Source of the DNA: Gammaproteobacteria bacterium
Lineage (GTDB): Bacteria > Pseudomonadota > Gammaproteobacteria > Eutrophobiales > Eutrophobiaceae
Reading direction: 5' to 3'
Assembly: GCA_022826885.1 (NCBI GenBank)
Contig: JAJDUB010000034.1
Location: 1 to 64,000 of the forward strand
DNA length: 64,000 bases
Part shown: piece after piece, positions 38,478-46,877 of the stretch
Layout: each line of letters starts with the position of its first letter
How positions within the stretch are numbered: the stretch's first letter is position 1
Made by a program: the position numbers and the translations under genes
The notes under the pieces: model-generated
The model's input: only the letters and a program-made list of their open reading frames with translations
The model's database searches: none
Told to the model about the DNA's origin: nothing

Positions 38478-39457
38478 AAAAAGGTTTTCTGAATCTTTCG
38501 ATAGTCTCTTTTCTGCTGGCATTCTGCGTGGTTATTCTGGGGGCGTACGTACGCCTGTCCGACGCGGGCCTGGGGTGCCCCGACTGGCCCGGCTGTTACG
38601 GGGAACTGTTCATTACGGAAGAGACCCGGGTCAACGCCGCGCAGCAGGCAAGCGGGTCCCGGCCGTTTGACATGGATAAGGCGGTTAAGGAAATGATCCA
38701 CCGTTACGCAGCCGGTATACTGGGCATCCTGGTTCTCCTGATGACGATAATCTCCTGGCGCTCGCGCCACGATGAAAAAATCTCCTGCAGTATCCTGCTG
38801 GGCCTGGTTGCGCTGCAGGCGCTGCTGGGGATGTGGACCGTGACGGAATTGCTCAAGCCCATTATCGTTGCCGCACACCTGCTGGGAGGCATGCTCATAC
38901 TGGGCATGCTCTACTGGATTATTCTCAGGCAATTGCCGAGTCCGGCACGGTCCCGGGCACACCCGCACACAGGAAGGCTGGCGCTGGCGGCGCTTGCCAT
39001 TCTTGCCCTACAGATGTTCACAGGCGGCTGGACCAGCGCCAATTATGCCGCGCTGGCGTGCCCGGAGTTTCCCACTTGCCGGGACGGATTATACTGGCCG
39101 GAGACGGATTTCAGTGAGGCGTTTACTGTCTGGCATGGAGGGCGAATTGATTATGAGGGAGGAATACTGGATGCGCCGGCGCGTACGGCGATTCACCTGA
39201 CGCATCGCCTGGGCGCGGGGCTGACGTTCCTGGTTGTCTTCACCGCGGCGCTTTGCGCCATGTTCCGGGCCGGGAGGCCTGCGCGCCTGACGGCAGCCTT
39301 TCTGCTGTTTGTGTTGTCACTACAGGTCACACTGGGAGTCGCCAACGTGTTGTTGCGATTGCCGTTGCCTGTTGCCGTTGCGCACAATTCCGTTGCTGCG
39401 CTGCTGATGTTATCATTATTGAGCTTATACCGGCATGCGCGGACCGGTGGGGACTGA
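38474..39457 (+). CDS. ctaA: Heme A synthase
   Basis: Eight-helix membrane oxygenase that converts heme O to heme A. It is 327 aa. The conserved N-terminal loop reads VRLSDAGLGCPDWPGCYGE. Heme-ligand histidines are in EMIHRYAAGIL, VAAHLLGGM, AIHLTHRLGAG and AVAHNSVAALL. The second Cys pair (ACPEFPTC) lies in the extracytoplasmic loop after helix 5. It overlaps the thioredoxin-like gene by 4 nt and precedes ctaB by 7 nt, so heme A synthesis is encoded with the oxidase that needs it. Confidence 0.96.
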   Translation: MKKGFLNLSIVSFLLAFCVVILGAYVRLSDAGLGCPDWPGCYGELFITEETRVNAAQQASGSRPFDMDKAVKEMIHRYAAGILGILVLLMTIISWRSRHDEKISCSILLGLVALQALLGMWTVTELLKPIIVAAHLLGGMLILGMLYWIILRQLPSPARSRAHPHTGRLALAALAILALQMFTGGWTSANYAALACPEFPTCRDGLYWPETDFSEAFTVWHGGRIDYEGGILDAPARTAIHLTHRLGAGLTFLVVFTAALCAMFRAGRPARLTAAFLLFVLSLQVTLGVANVLLRLPLPVAVAHNSVAALLMLSLLSLYRHARTGGD

Positions 39458-39464
39458 AACGGCA

Positions 39465-40358
39465 ATGACAGTGAAAATTGCTGCGTGGCGGGATTATCTC
39501 GCGCTATGCAAACCGAAAATTGTTTGCCTGATCGTGTTTACCGCGCTGGTGGGCATGTTGCTGGCTGCGCCCGGCATGGTGGCGCTTCCCCTGCTTGTAT
39601 GCGCAACCCTGGGCATCGGTCTTGCAGCGGCGTCCGCAGCAGCAATAAACCACATTGTCGATCAGGAAATTGACGGGGTTATGGCGCGCACGCTGAAACG
39701 GCCCTTGCCGAAAGGCAACCTTTCTGCGCGGGAGGCAATGGTTTTCGCCGCTGTCCTCTGTATCATATCCATGACGATCCTGAGTATTTACGTGAACGCA
39801 CTGACCGCGTTCCTGACGTTCGTCTCGCTGATTGGTTATGGCGTGATCTATTCCATGTTCCTGAAACGCGCCACGCCGCAGAACATCGTGATCGGCGGGG
39901 CCGCCGGCGCCGCGCCGCCGGTGCTCGGCTGGACTGCCGTGAGCAACAGCCTGGACCCCCACGCTTTGCTGTTGTTCCTGATCATTTTTGCCTGGACGCC
40001 GCCACATTTCTGGGCGCTGGCAATAGCCCGGCGCAAGGACTACGAAGATGCAGACATTCCCATGTTGCCGGTAACCCATGGACTTGATTTCACCCGCCTG
40101 CACATCCTGTTATACACCCTGCTGCTGTTCATTGTTTCCTTGTTGCCGTTCCTGACGGGCATGAGCGGGGTAGCCTACCTGTTCGGCGCGCTGACGCTGG
40201 GCGCCGGGTTTATCTATTTTACCGTCAAGCTTCTGCGGACGGCGGAAGAGGCTACGGCGATGCGCACCTTCAGTTATTCCATATGGTATTTGATGGGCCT
40301 GTTTGCCGTACTGCTGGTGGACCACTATATCCCTGCGATTGCGCGACTGGCCGCGTAG
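39465..40358 (+). CDS. ctaB: Protoheme IX farnesyltransferase (heme O synthase)
   Basis: UbiA-type prenyltransferase that adds farnesyl to heme b, giving heme O for CtaA. It is 297 aa from MTVKIAAWRDYLALCKPKIV. The prenyl-diphosphate-binding Asp-rich motif is NHIVDQEIDGVMARTLKRPLP, and DYEDADIPMLPVTHG is the second one. About nine hydrophobic helices are visible. The start 7 nt after ctaA is preferred over the track's start inside it. A palindromic repeat follows the stop at once. Confidence 0.96.
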   Translation: MTVKIAAWRDYLALCKPKIVCLIVFTALVGMLLAAPGMVALPLLVCATLGIGLAAASAAAINHIVDQEIDGVMARTLKRPLPKGNLSAREAMVFAAVLCIISMTILSIYVNALTAFLTFVSLIGYGVIYSMFLKRATPQNIVIGGAAGAAPPVLGWTAVSNSLDPHALLLFLIIFAWTPPHFWALAIARRKDYEDADIPMLPVTHGLDFTRLHILLYTLLLFIVSLLPFLTGMSGVAYLFGALTLGAGFIYFTVKLLRTAEEATAMRTFSYSIWYLMGLFAVLLVDHYIPAIARLAA

Positions 40359-40362
40359 GCCA

Positions 40363-40387
40363 GGGGACAGAATTGAATTCTGTTCCC
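40363..40387. terminator. Bidirectional palindrome between convergent ctaB and rpoH
   Basis: GGGGACAGAATTG and AATTCTGTTCCC form a 12-bp stem (one G:T-type mismatch) that fills the 32-nt gap between the two convergent stops. It is one of the GGGGACxGA family. Position suggests it blocks read-through on both strands, though T-runs are missing. Confidence 0.6.
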
Positions 40388-40390
40388 GGC

Positions 40391-41242
40391 TTAATCAGCG
40401 AAAGCGAGACGCAGTTTTTTCATTGCGTTCGCTTCCAGTTGCCGGATGCGTTCCGCGGAGACACCGAATTCCTCCGCCAGGGCGTGAAGCGTCACCTTGT
40501 CTTCGTTCAACCAGCGCTGCCGGATGATTTCCCGGCTGCGATCATCGAGAGTGAGTAATGCCGATGCCAGGTTTTTACGGTCAGCCTGGTCCGTCTGCTC
40601 CATGGCCAGTTGTTCTTCCGGGGAAGCGCGGCCGTCTGCCAGGTAACCGGCCGGAATGAAGCTGTCGTTTTCCGGGTCATCTGCGACCGGGCCATCGTAC
40701 GATGCGTCGTTGGCATTCAGGCGTTTTTCCATTTCCATCACGTCGGCAGCGCTGACACCCAGATCCCTGGCGACAGCGTTTACTTCGTCCTGGTTCATCC
40801 AGCCCAGCCGCTTTTTGCTGGAGCGCAGGTTAAAGAACAGCTTGCGCTGAGCCTTGGTCGTAGCGACCTTGACAATGCGCCAGTTACGCAGGATGAACTC
40901 GTGGATTTCAGCGCGGATCCAGTGTACTGCAAAAGAAACCAGCCGCACGCCCATCTCGGGATCAAAGCGTTTCACGGCCTTCATCAGGCCGATATTTCCT
41001 TCCTGGATCAGGTCCGCCTGGGGCAGTCCGTAGCCGCGGTAGCCGCGTGCGACCCGGACGACAAAACGCAGGTGAGACATCACCAGTTGTCGTGCGGCCT
41101 CAAGATCATGCAACTCATGCAGGCGCCGCGCCAGAGACTGTTCTTCCTCGGCGCTGAGCATCGGAATCTCGTTCACCGCATGAATATATGCTTCTATGGA
41201 GCTGGCAGGCAGCGCCGGCTGCAATGCTGTAATGTTATTCAT
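40391..41242 (-). CDS. rpoH: RNA polymerase heat-shock sigma factor sigma-32
   Basis: Alternative sigma factor for heat-shock genes. It is 283 aa from [20 protein letters not shown], with a perfect GGAGGT site. Region 2 reads [61 protein letters not shown]. The RpoH box [13 protein letters not shown] identifies it as RpoH rather than RpoD. Region 4 has [43 protein letters not shown]. Its upstream region carries a perfect CIRCE operator and a sigma-32-like promoter (separate entries). It is the last gene of ftsY-ftsE-ftsX-rpoH but probably has its own promoter. Confidence 0.98.
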   Translation of the reverse strand: MNNITALQPALPASSIEAYIHAVNEIPMLSAEEEQSLARRLHELHDLEAARQLVMSHLRFVVRVARGYRGYGLPQADLIQEGNIGLMKAVKRFDPEMGVRLVSFAVHWIRAEIHEFILRNWRIVKVATTKAQRKLFFNLRSSKKRLGWMNQDEVNAVARDLGVSAADVMEMEKRLNANDASYDGPVADDPENDSFIPAGYLADGRASPEEQLAMEQTDQADRKNLASALLTLDDRSREIIRQRWLNEDKVTLHALAEEFGVSAERIRQLEANAMKKLRLAFAD

Positions 41243-41292
41243 GAAACACCTCCACAGAGAAACAAACCACAAAATCTCCGGTAATTAAGCCT

Positions 41293-41333
41293 GGGGAAAC
41301 TCTGATTTAATCAGAGGCTCCCTGATTTCCCCA
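41293..41333. repeat. Leader hairpin of rpoH, copy of the GGGAAACTC palindrome family
   Basis: Outer arms GGGGAAA/TTTCCCC and inner arms CTCTGAT/ATCAGAG. It lies in the predicted rpoH leader, about 50-90 nt before the start codon. It is clearly similar to the element at 58320 in the pyrE end, so it is probably a dispersed repeat recruited into the leader. Confidence 0.6.
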
Positions 41334-41337
41334 CATA

Positions 41338-41364
41338 TTAGCACTCTTTTTAATAGAGTGCTAA
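41338..41364. promoter_or_regulatory. CIRCE element (HrcA operator) upstream of rpoH
   Basis: TTAGCACTC, nine spacer bases (TTTTTAATA), then GAGTGCTAA: a perfect match to the CIRCE consensus (9-9-9). CIRCE is bound by the HrcA repressor, usually at groESL or hrcA-dnaK operons. Here it lies 96 nt before the rpoH start and overlaps the predicted promoter, implying HrcA control of sigma-32. Confidence 0.93.
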
Positions 41365-41376
41365 TATTTTTTCAAG
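41351..41376 (-). promoter_or_regulatory. rpoH: Candidate sigma-32-type promoter of rpoH
   Basis: On the minus strand CTTGAAA (exact sigma-32 -35 consensus) is followed after 11 nt by CTCTATTA, a partial match to CCCCATnT. The -10 and presumed start lie inside CIRCE, so HrcA bound there would block it. A sigma-70 reading (TTGAAA...TATTAA) has too short a spacer. Confidence 0.5.
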
Positions 41377-41433
41377 TTCAATTGATATGGATGTGTAACC
41401 CATTGTTTTTGCGCGGTTTGGACAGGTCTTATT

Positions 41434-41456
41434 GGGGACAGAATTTGTCTGTCCCC
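41434..41456. repeat. Palindromic repeat GGGGACAGA-ATTTG-TCTGTCCCC
   Basis: Perfect 9-bp arms with a 5-nt centre, 7 nt beyond the ftsX stop. Position suggests transcription termination or attenuation between ftsX and rpoH; same family as the palindrome at 40363. Confidence 0.7.
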
Positions 41457-41463
41457 GGCGTGA

Positions 41464-42441
41464 CTATATCGGATCGATCGAGCGCAGATGGCGTTTTACG
41501 GAAAGCCAGGATCCTGTCAGGCCCAGACCTGCTCCGATGAGCACCAGGCCCAGGACCTCCCCGGCGCTGAGGGTAGCCAGAAAAAACCGGCTGCCGTACA
41601 GGTCTGCCAGCCGGGCAACCGGACCTTGCAGCAACGTCATGGAGACTTCAAGCATCAGCCAGGCAAGCATGCTGCCGGCAATGCCGTGGAGCATGCCCGA
41701 ATACAGGAACGGCCGGGCAATGAACGCGTCGGTAGCGCCGAACAACTTGTGGACCTCAATTTCCTGCCGGCGGTTGTGTACGGACATACGGATAGTGTTG
41801 CCGATCACGAGCAGTACGGCGCCGGCGAACAGGGCTGCAGCAATCATCACCCCGCGCTGAAATACCTCGATAATCTGGTGTAACCGTTGCGCCCACTGCC
41901 AGTCGAACTGGCCGAATTCCACTTCCGGAAGCGAATTCAGTTCCGACAGCAATGTACTGTTACCGGGAGACGTGGCGGATACGGATTGCGGACTGACGAC
42001 CAGCACGAACGGCAACGGGTTCCTGCCGAGGGCATCCAGGGCTTCGGCAAATCCTGAGTTCTGTTTATATTCGGCCAGGGCGTCTTCAGGGTTTATCACA
42101 TCAACTTCGATAATGTCTGAGCGGGCGCGCAGTCTGTCAGCCAGCGCAATAACCCGTTCTTCTTCAATGCCCGGAGGCAGGAACAGGGATATGTGTGAGG
42201 CTACGTCCAGATGTGAGGTAACCCGTTGCGCGTTTTCCAGCAGCGAATAAAAGCCTGCCGGAAGAGCCAGGGAGATTCCGATGACGGAAATACTTATCAG
42301 CCCGCCCGCCGGCTTCCTGTAAAGCTGTCCAAGGCTGGAAAAAAAGGCGCGGGCATGCTGCAGCAACCAATGACTGAAACGGCCGTGGCGCGCAGGAGTC
42401 GGTTTATTTCTGCTGCGCTGCTGTTTCATTCCTGCCGGCAT
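41464..42441 (-). CDS. ftsX: Cell division protein FtsX
   Basis: Membrane partner of FtsE, linking the divisome to activation of periplasmic amidases. It is 325 aa. After a basic cytoplasmic N-terminus (QQRSRNKPTPARHGRF), helix 1 (LISISVIGISLALPAGFYSLL) precedes the large periplasmic loop (about residues 70-200: SLFLPPGIEEERVIALADRLRARSDI). Three more helices and the FtsX motif IGNTIRMSVHNRRQEIEVHKLFGATDAFIARPFLYSGMLHGIAGS follow. It lies 14 nt after ftsE in the standard order ftsY-ftsE-ftsX-rpoH. Confidence 0.96.
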   Translation of the reverse strand: MPAGMKQQRSRNKPTPARHGRFSHWLLQHARAFFSSLGQLYRKPAGGLISISVIGISLALPAGFYSLLENAQRVTSHLDVASHISLFLPPGIEEERVIALADRLRARSDIIEVDVINPEDALAEYKQNSGFAEALDALGRNPLPFVLVVSPQSVSATSPGNSTLLSELNSLPEVEFGQFDWQWAQRLHQIIEVFQRGVMIAAALFAGAVLLVIGNTIRMSVHNRRQEIEVHKLFGATDAFIARPFLYSGMLHGIAGSMLAWLMLEVSMTLLQGPVARLADLYGSRFFLATLSAGEVLGLVLIGAGLGLTGSWLSVKRHLRSIDPI

Positions 42442-42455
42442 AGTCCTCTTTCCAA

Positions 42456-43118
42456 CTAGTCCGTCTGGGGAAGCAGGCAGCCTCCCTGGAGGACGATCAC
42501 TTTTTTGTTCATTTTATTTATCGTGCCAAGGTCGTGGCTTGCAATAAGCACGGTGACTCCCACCTGGTTGAACATCTCGAACAGTTTCATCGTTTCCCAG
42601 GACAGGGCCGGATCAAGGTTTCCGGTAGGCTCATCTCCCAGCAACAGGGCGGGCCTGTGAACGACGGCCCTGGCAATGCCTACGCGCTGTTGTTCTCCCG
42701 TGGACAGCGCGGTCGGATAAAGCTTTTCCTTTGCCAGCAGGCCGACCTTTTCCAGGACGGCATGAGTACGTTTCTTTATGTCCTGGTAACGGTAGCCTGC
42801 AATGATCAGCGGCAGGGCAACATTGTCAAAGACGGAGCGCTCATTCAACAACCGGTGTTCCTGGAACATGAAGCCGATATTGCGCCGGTACAGCGGGATA
42901 CGGCGGCGCGGGAGTCGCGCCAGGTTTTGGCCGTTGACGACTATCTGGCCGCGGCTATGCCGCTCGGCGAGAACCAGAAGGCGCAGGAGGGTCGTTTTGC
43001 CGGCGCCGGAATGGCCGGTCAGGTAGACCATTTCACCTTGATCTATTTGCAGGTTGATGTTTTTCAGGATGTCCTTGCCCCCGTGGTATCGCATGTATAC
43101 GTCGGTAAAACTGATCAT
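42456..43118 (-). CDS. ftsE: Cell division ATP-binding protein FtsE
   Basis: ATPase of the FtsEX complex at the septum. It is 220 aa. Walker A is LTGHSGAGKTTLLRLL, the Q-loop is IGFMFQEHRLL, and Walker B is PALLLGDEPTGNLD. The H-loop is VTVLIASHDLGT. The ABC signature reads LSTGEQQRVGIARAVV, with Thr in place of the second residue of the usual LSGGEQQR; the change is mild but unusual. It overlaps ftsY by 4 nt. Confidence 0.96.
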   Translation of the reverse strand: MISFTDVYMRYHGGKDILKNINLQIDQGEMVYLTGHSGAGKTTLLRLLVLAERHSRGQIVVNGQNLARLPRRRIPLYRRNIGFMFQEHRLLNERSVFDNVALPLIIAGYRYQDIKKRTHAVLEKVGLLAKEKLYPTALSTGEQQRVGIARAVVHRPALLLGDEPTGNLDPALSWETMKLFEMFNQVGVTVLIASHDLGTINKMNKKVIVLQGGCLLPQTD

Positions 43119-44062
43119 GCCGGGGATTCCAGCAGTGCGCGCACAAAATCATCCGCATTGAAAGGCTGGAGATCGTCCAGTGTTTCGCCGACGCCGATAT
43201 AGCGGATTGGCAATGATAATTGTTGCGCCAGGGGAAAAATCACGCCTCCTTTTGCCGTCCCGTCAAGCTTGGTCAATACCACGCCCGTTACCGGCACAGC
43301 CTGCATGAACTGGCGCGCCTGTACGATGGCATTCATGCCGGTACCGGCATCTACAACCAGCAGGGTTTCCACCTGTATCAATGCATCAAACTTATGGATA
43401 ATCCGGTGAATTTTCTTCAGCTCTTCCATCAGGTTGGCCTTGTTATGCAAACGGCCGGCGGTATCTGCGATAACGATGTCCGTTCCCCGGGCCTCGGCTG
43501 CCTGCAGGGCGTTATACAGCACCGCGGCGGCGTCCGCGCCCGGCTGTTGGGCTATGACCGGCGCGTTGACGCGGTCCCCCCAATGTTGAATCTGGTCAAT
43601 GGCGGCGGCCCTGAAGGTGTCGCCAGCGGCAAGCAGCACCGAGTGGCCGTCCTGTTGCAGGAGCTGGGTCAATTTGGCTATGGTGGTTGTTTTGCCGACG
43701 CCATTGACGCCCACAACCAGGATGACGAATGGTTTTTTTTCCGGAATGTCCAGCGGTTGTCCGGTACCGCCGAGCAGGGTGACCAGGGTTTCGCGCAGGG
43801 CGGACAATACGTCAGTCTGCCCGGTTGCGTCCCGTTTGAATGCGCTCTCGAGGTCTGCCAGTATCCCGGCTGTCGTCTCCACACCGACATCTGCGCTGAT
43901 CAGTTGCATTTCCAGTTCCTCAAGCAGCGTTTTATCAATATCCGATCTTGCCTTGAACAATTCCGCGTTAGCGCCAAGCAGGTGGGTGCGGGTCTTCTCC
44001 AGCCCTCGAGCCAGCCGGCGAAAAAAACTTCTTCCCGGCCCGCTGTGTTCAGGGGTAATCAT
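43115..44062 (-). CDS. ftsY: Signal recognition particle receptor FtsY
   Basis: SRP GTPase that docks ribosome-nascent chains at the membrane. It is 315 aa from MITPEHSGPGRSFFRRLARG. It has only the N and G domains, with a short basic N-terminus instead of the long acidic A domain of E. coli FtsY (497 aa). G1 is VVGVNGVGKTTTIAKLTQL, DTAGRLHNKANLMEEL is G3, and TKLDGTAKGGVIFPLAQQLSLPIRYIGVGE covers G4-G5. The longer track start lacks a ribosome site and runs towards the divergent protease gene. Confidence 0.95.
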   Translation of the reverse strand: MITPEHSGPGRSFFRRLARGLEKTRTHLLGANAELFKARSDIDKTLLEELEMQLISADVGVETTAGILADLESAFKRDATGQTDVLSALRETLVTLLGGTGQPLDIPEKKPFVILVVGVNGVGKTTTIAKLTQLLQQDGHSVLLAAGDTFRAAAIDQIQHWGDRVNAPVIAQQPGADAAAVLYNALQAAEARGTDIVIADTAGRLHNKANLMEELKKIHRIIHKFDALIQVETLLVVDAGTGMNAIVQARQFMQAVPVTGVVLTKLDGTAKGGVIFPLAQQLSLPIRYIGVGETLDDLQPFNADDFVRALLESPA

Positions 44063-44101
44063 AGATGGAACAGTATACCTGTATCGGATAACATAGGAAG
44101 C

Positions 44102-45514
44102 ATGACGGGATTGAGGACAGGGTTTTTCCATACAGCAGGCAAACGTCTTTTAGCCTGTTGCCTGTTGCCGTTCGCCTGGTCTCCGGTCCAGGCCGAAGTC
44201 TATGAATATAACCTTGAAAACGGCCTGAAACTGCTGGTCAAGGAGGACCGGCGGGCACCGGTGGTGGTGTCACAGCTCTGGTACCGGGTCGGGTCGAGCT
44301 ATGAGCATGACGGGATAACCGGCATATCCCACGCGCTGGAACACATGATGTTTCAGGGGACGGAAAACCATCCCGGAGGGGAGTTCTCCAGGATTATTGC
44401 GGAAAACGGCGGCAGTGAAAATGCGTTTACCGGCAAGGATTACACCGCGTATTTTCAGACGCTGGAAAAATCCCGGCTGGAAGTCAGCTTCAGGCTTGAG
44501 GCCGACCGGATGCGCAACCTGCTGTTATCGGACCAGGAATTCAAAAAGGAAATTGAGGTGGTGAAGGAGGAGCGGCGGCTGCGCACGGAGGACAACCCTG
44601 TTTCATACCTGTATGAAACCGCATTGGCCACGGCGTACCAGACCTCGACCTATCGCCACCCGATCGTAGGCTGGATGGCGGACCTTGAGGCGATGCGCGT
44701 CGAGGACCTGCGGGTATGGTATGACCGCTGGTATGCGCCGAACAATGCCATCCTGGTAGTGGTGGGAGACGTTGACCATAAAGTGGTTCACCGCCTCGCG
44801 CAGAAACATTTCGGTCCGATCAAGGCAGGCGAACCGGCCGCGGCGGCTGAAGTCTCCGAAGTTCCGCAGCAGGGACTGAAACGGGTCACGGTAAGACGGC
44901 CCGCAGAACTGCCGCACCTGCTTATGGCATATAAAACCCCGGCATTGAGCACACAAGCCGAAGCCGCCGAACCCTGGGAACCCTATGCGCTGGAAGTCCT
45001 GGCCGGGGTGCTGGACGGCGGCTACAGCGCGAGGCTGGAGACCCGCCTGGTGCGGGAACAGGAAGTGACGGCCAGCGTCAGCGCGTCATATAACCTGACC
45101 GGCCGGCTGGACGGTTTATTCATTATCCAGGCAGTGCCGGCAAGGGGAAAGACCATCGATGACGTGGAACTGGCCGTGAGGGAGCAACTGGAGGACCTGA
45201 AATATGGAGACATCAGTGCGCAGGAACTGGCGCGGGTGAAAGCGCAGGTAGTTTCAAGCGATGTCTATGAACGCGATTCCATGTTTTACCAGGCCATGAC
45301 CCTGGGCGCCCTGGAGACTGAGGGTTTGCCCTGGCGCCTGGTTGATGAGTACGTTCCGCAAATCCATTCCATCGGCGCCGAACAGGTGAAGCAGGTGGCC
45401 AACAAATATTTCCGGGATGACAGGTTGACGGTTGCCGTACTCGAGCCGTTGTCCAAAGGGGGAGAACAGGATGCGCAACGGCAGACCGGCGAAGCAGGCA
45501 ATACGGACAGGTAA
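44102..45514 (+). CDS. M16 family zinc peptidase (active subunit)
   Basis: Periplasmic or secreted insulinase-family peptidase, 470 aa from the ATG at 44102 with AGGAAG upstream. The track extension antisense to ftsY was rejected. A signal peptide (RLLACCLLPFAWSPVQA) is present. The inverted zinc motif HALEHMMF (HxxEH) is intact, with a downstream Glu in KEIEVVKEERR as third-ligand candidate. ENGGSENAFTGKDYTAYFQTL is the family substrate-cleft signature. It is paired with a second M16 gene 19 nt later that lacks the motif. The pair beside ftsY is a conserved pseudomonad-type arrangement. Confidence 0.95.
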   Translation: MTGLRTGFFHTAGKRLLACCLLPFAWSPVQAEVYEYNLENGLKLLVKEDRRAPVVVSQLWYRVGSSYEHDGITGISHALEHMMFQGTENHPGGEFSRIIAENGGSENAFTGKDYTAYFQTLEKSRLEVSFRLEADRMRNLLLSDQEFKKEIEVVKEERRLRTEDNPVSYLYETALATAYQTSTYRHPIVGWMADLEAMRVEDLRVWYDRWYAPNNAILVVVGDVDHKVVHRLAQKHFGPIKAGEPAAAAEVSEVPQQGLKRVTVRRPAELPHLLMAYKTPALSTQAEAAEPWEPYALEVLAGVLDGGYSARLETRLVREQEVTASVSASYNLTGRLDGLFIIQAVPARGKTIDDVELAVREQLEDLKYGDISAQELARVKAQVVSSDVYERDSMFYQAMTLGALETEGLPWRLVDEYVPQIHSIGAEQVKQVANKYFRDDRLTVAVLEPLSKGGEQDAQRQTGEAGNTDR

Positions 45515-45533
45515 GCAGGGGAACATACTGAAT

Positions 45534-46877
45534 ATGCTCAAGAACCCTGCGCTCTGTCCGGCACGACGCGTAATCCGGGTCATAGCGCCGGCGCTGTTGC
45601 TGTTCCTGACGCAAACCGTTTGGGCGTCACCCACCATCCTGAATTGGCAGACTGGCTCTGAGAGCCGGGTATATTTTGTCGAGTCCAGGGAATTGCCCAT
45701 GGTTGATGTGCGCCTGATATTTGATGCGGGAGCGGCGCGGGAGCCTGCCGGCAGGAACGGACTGGCAACACTGGTAAACAGTTTGCTGGACGAGGGCGCC
45801 GGCGGGCTGGACGCCACCGGAATCAGCTTTGAGTTCGAGCGGCTGGGGGCACGCTACAGCGCTGCCTCGGGTTACGATTTTGCCTCCGTGAGCCTGCGGT
45901 CACTGTCGGACCCGGCATTGCTGGGGCCGGCGCTGCAGAACCTGCGCAGGGTCATTACGGAGCCGGCATTTCCCATGAAGGCGGTGGAAAGGCAGAAACA
46001 ACGATTGCTGATCGCCATCGAGCGCAAACAACAGTCACCGGCCGAGATAGCCCGGGATGCATACCAGGCTGCAATATACCGGGACCATCCTTATGCATAC
46101 CCCGGCGACGGCACGCTGGAAAGTGTTGCGAAACTGGGCCGCGGGGACATAGTGAATTTCCACCGCGACTACTACAGCGCCCGCAACCTCCGGCTGGTTA
46201 TCGTCGGTGACCTGGACAAGGAACAGGCCGCGGCGCTGGCCGAAGAATTGACGGAGGGGCTGGAGCAGGGGCAGACGCCGGAACCGTTGCCGGCTGTTGG
46301 TCGACTGGAACAGGGGGAGACGATACGTATCGAACATCCATCTTCACAGGTGCATATACTGCTCGGGCAGCCCGGCCTCAAACGCGGCGACCCTGATTAT
46401 TTTCCTTTGTACGTAGGCAACCATATACTCGGCGGCGGCGGTTTTGTCTCGCGCCTGTATGAGGAAATCCGGGAAAAACGCGGCCTTTCATACGGCGCCT
46501 ACAGCTATTTTACGCCAAGGCGCGAGGCGGGTCCGTTCACGGCCAGCCTGCAGACCCGGGGCGGGCAGGAAGAGCAGGCCTTGCAGGTTATGCGCGAGAC
46601 CATCCGCTCGTTTATCGAGCAGGGGCCGACCCCGGAAGAACTGGAAGCGGCAAAAAAGAACATCAGCGGCGGTTTCCCCCTGCGCCTGGACAGCAACAGT
46701 AATGTTCTCGGCTATATTGCCATGATTGCGTTCTATGGGTTGCCGCTGGATTACCTGGATACGTTTGTCGAAAAGGTCAATGCGGTGAAACTTGAACAAG
46801 TCCAGGAGGCCTTCCGGCGCCGCGTGCAACCGGAACGGTTTGTGACCGTCATGGTCGGGCCGGTCTCCGGGGACTGA
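45534..46877 (+). CDS. M16 family peptidase-like protein (zinc motif lost)
   Basis: Second member of the M16 pair, 447 aa from the ATG at 45534, which gives a normal signal peptide (VIRVIAPALLLFLTQTVWA). An ATG at 45471 has a better ribosome site (GGGGAG) but would give a 50-residue leader overlapping the upstream gene. At the place of HxxEH it reads GLATLVNSLLDEG, so it cannot bind catalytic zinc. The C-terminal R/Y motif (SRLYEEIREKRGLSYGAYSYF) that contacts substrate is kept. It probably forms the clamshell partner of the active subunit, as in bacterial M16B heterodimers. Confidence 0.92.
   Translation: MLKNPALCPARRVIRVIAPALLLFLTQTVWASPTILNWQTGSESRVYFVESRELPMVDVRLIFDAGAAREPAGRNGLATLVNSLLDEGAGGLDATGISFEFERLGARYSAASGYDFASVSLRSLSDPALLGPALQNLRRVITEPAFPMKAVERQKQRLLIAIERKQQSPAEIARDAYQAAIYRDHPYAYPGDGTLESVAKLGRGDIVNFHRDYYSARNLRLVIVGDLDKEQAAALAEELTEGLEQGQTPEPLPAVGRLEQGETIRIEHPSSQVHILLGQPGLKRGDPDYFPLYVGNHILGGGGFVSRLYEEIREKRGLSYGAYSYFTPRREAGPFTASLQTRGGQEEQALQVMRETIRSFIEQGPTPEELEAAKKNISGGFPLRLDSNSNVLGYIAMIAFYGLPLDYLDTFVEKVNAVKLEQVQEAFRRRVQPERFVTVMVGPVSGD

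Larger units (their letters stand above)
41243..41463 (-). promoter_or_regulatory. rpoH control region (221 nt spacer ftsX-rpoH)
   Basis: Contains, read towards rpoH: a palindrome of the GGGGACAGA family after ftsX, a heat-shock-like promoter, a CIRCE element, a leader hairpin and the ribosome site. The AT-rich centre contrasts with the GC-rich genes on both sides. The arrangement implies rpoH can be transcribed independently of ftsYEX. Confidence 0.75.

Noticed and set aside
43220-44101. 294-residue N-terminal extension of the M16 protease ORF
   Set aside because: It is antisense to ftsY; a signal peptide and ribosome site start the protease at 44102.
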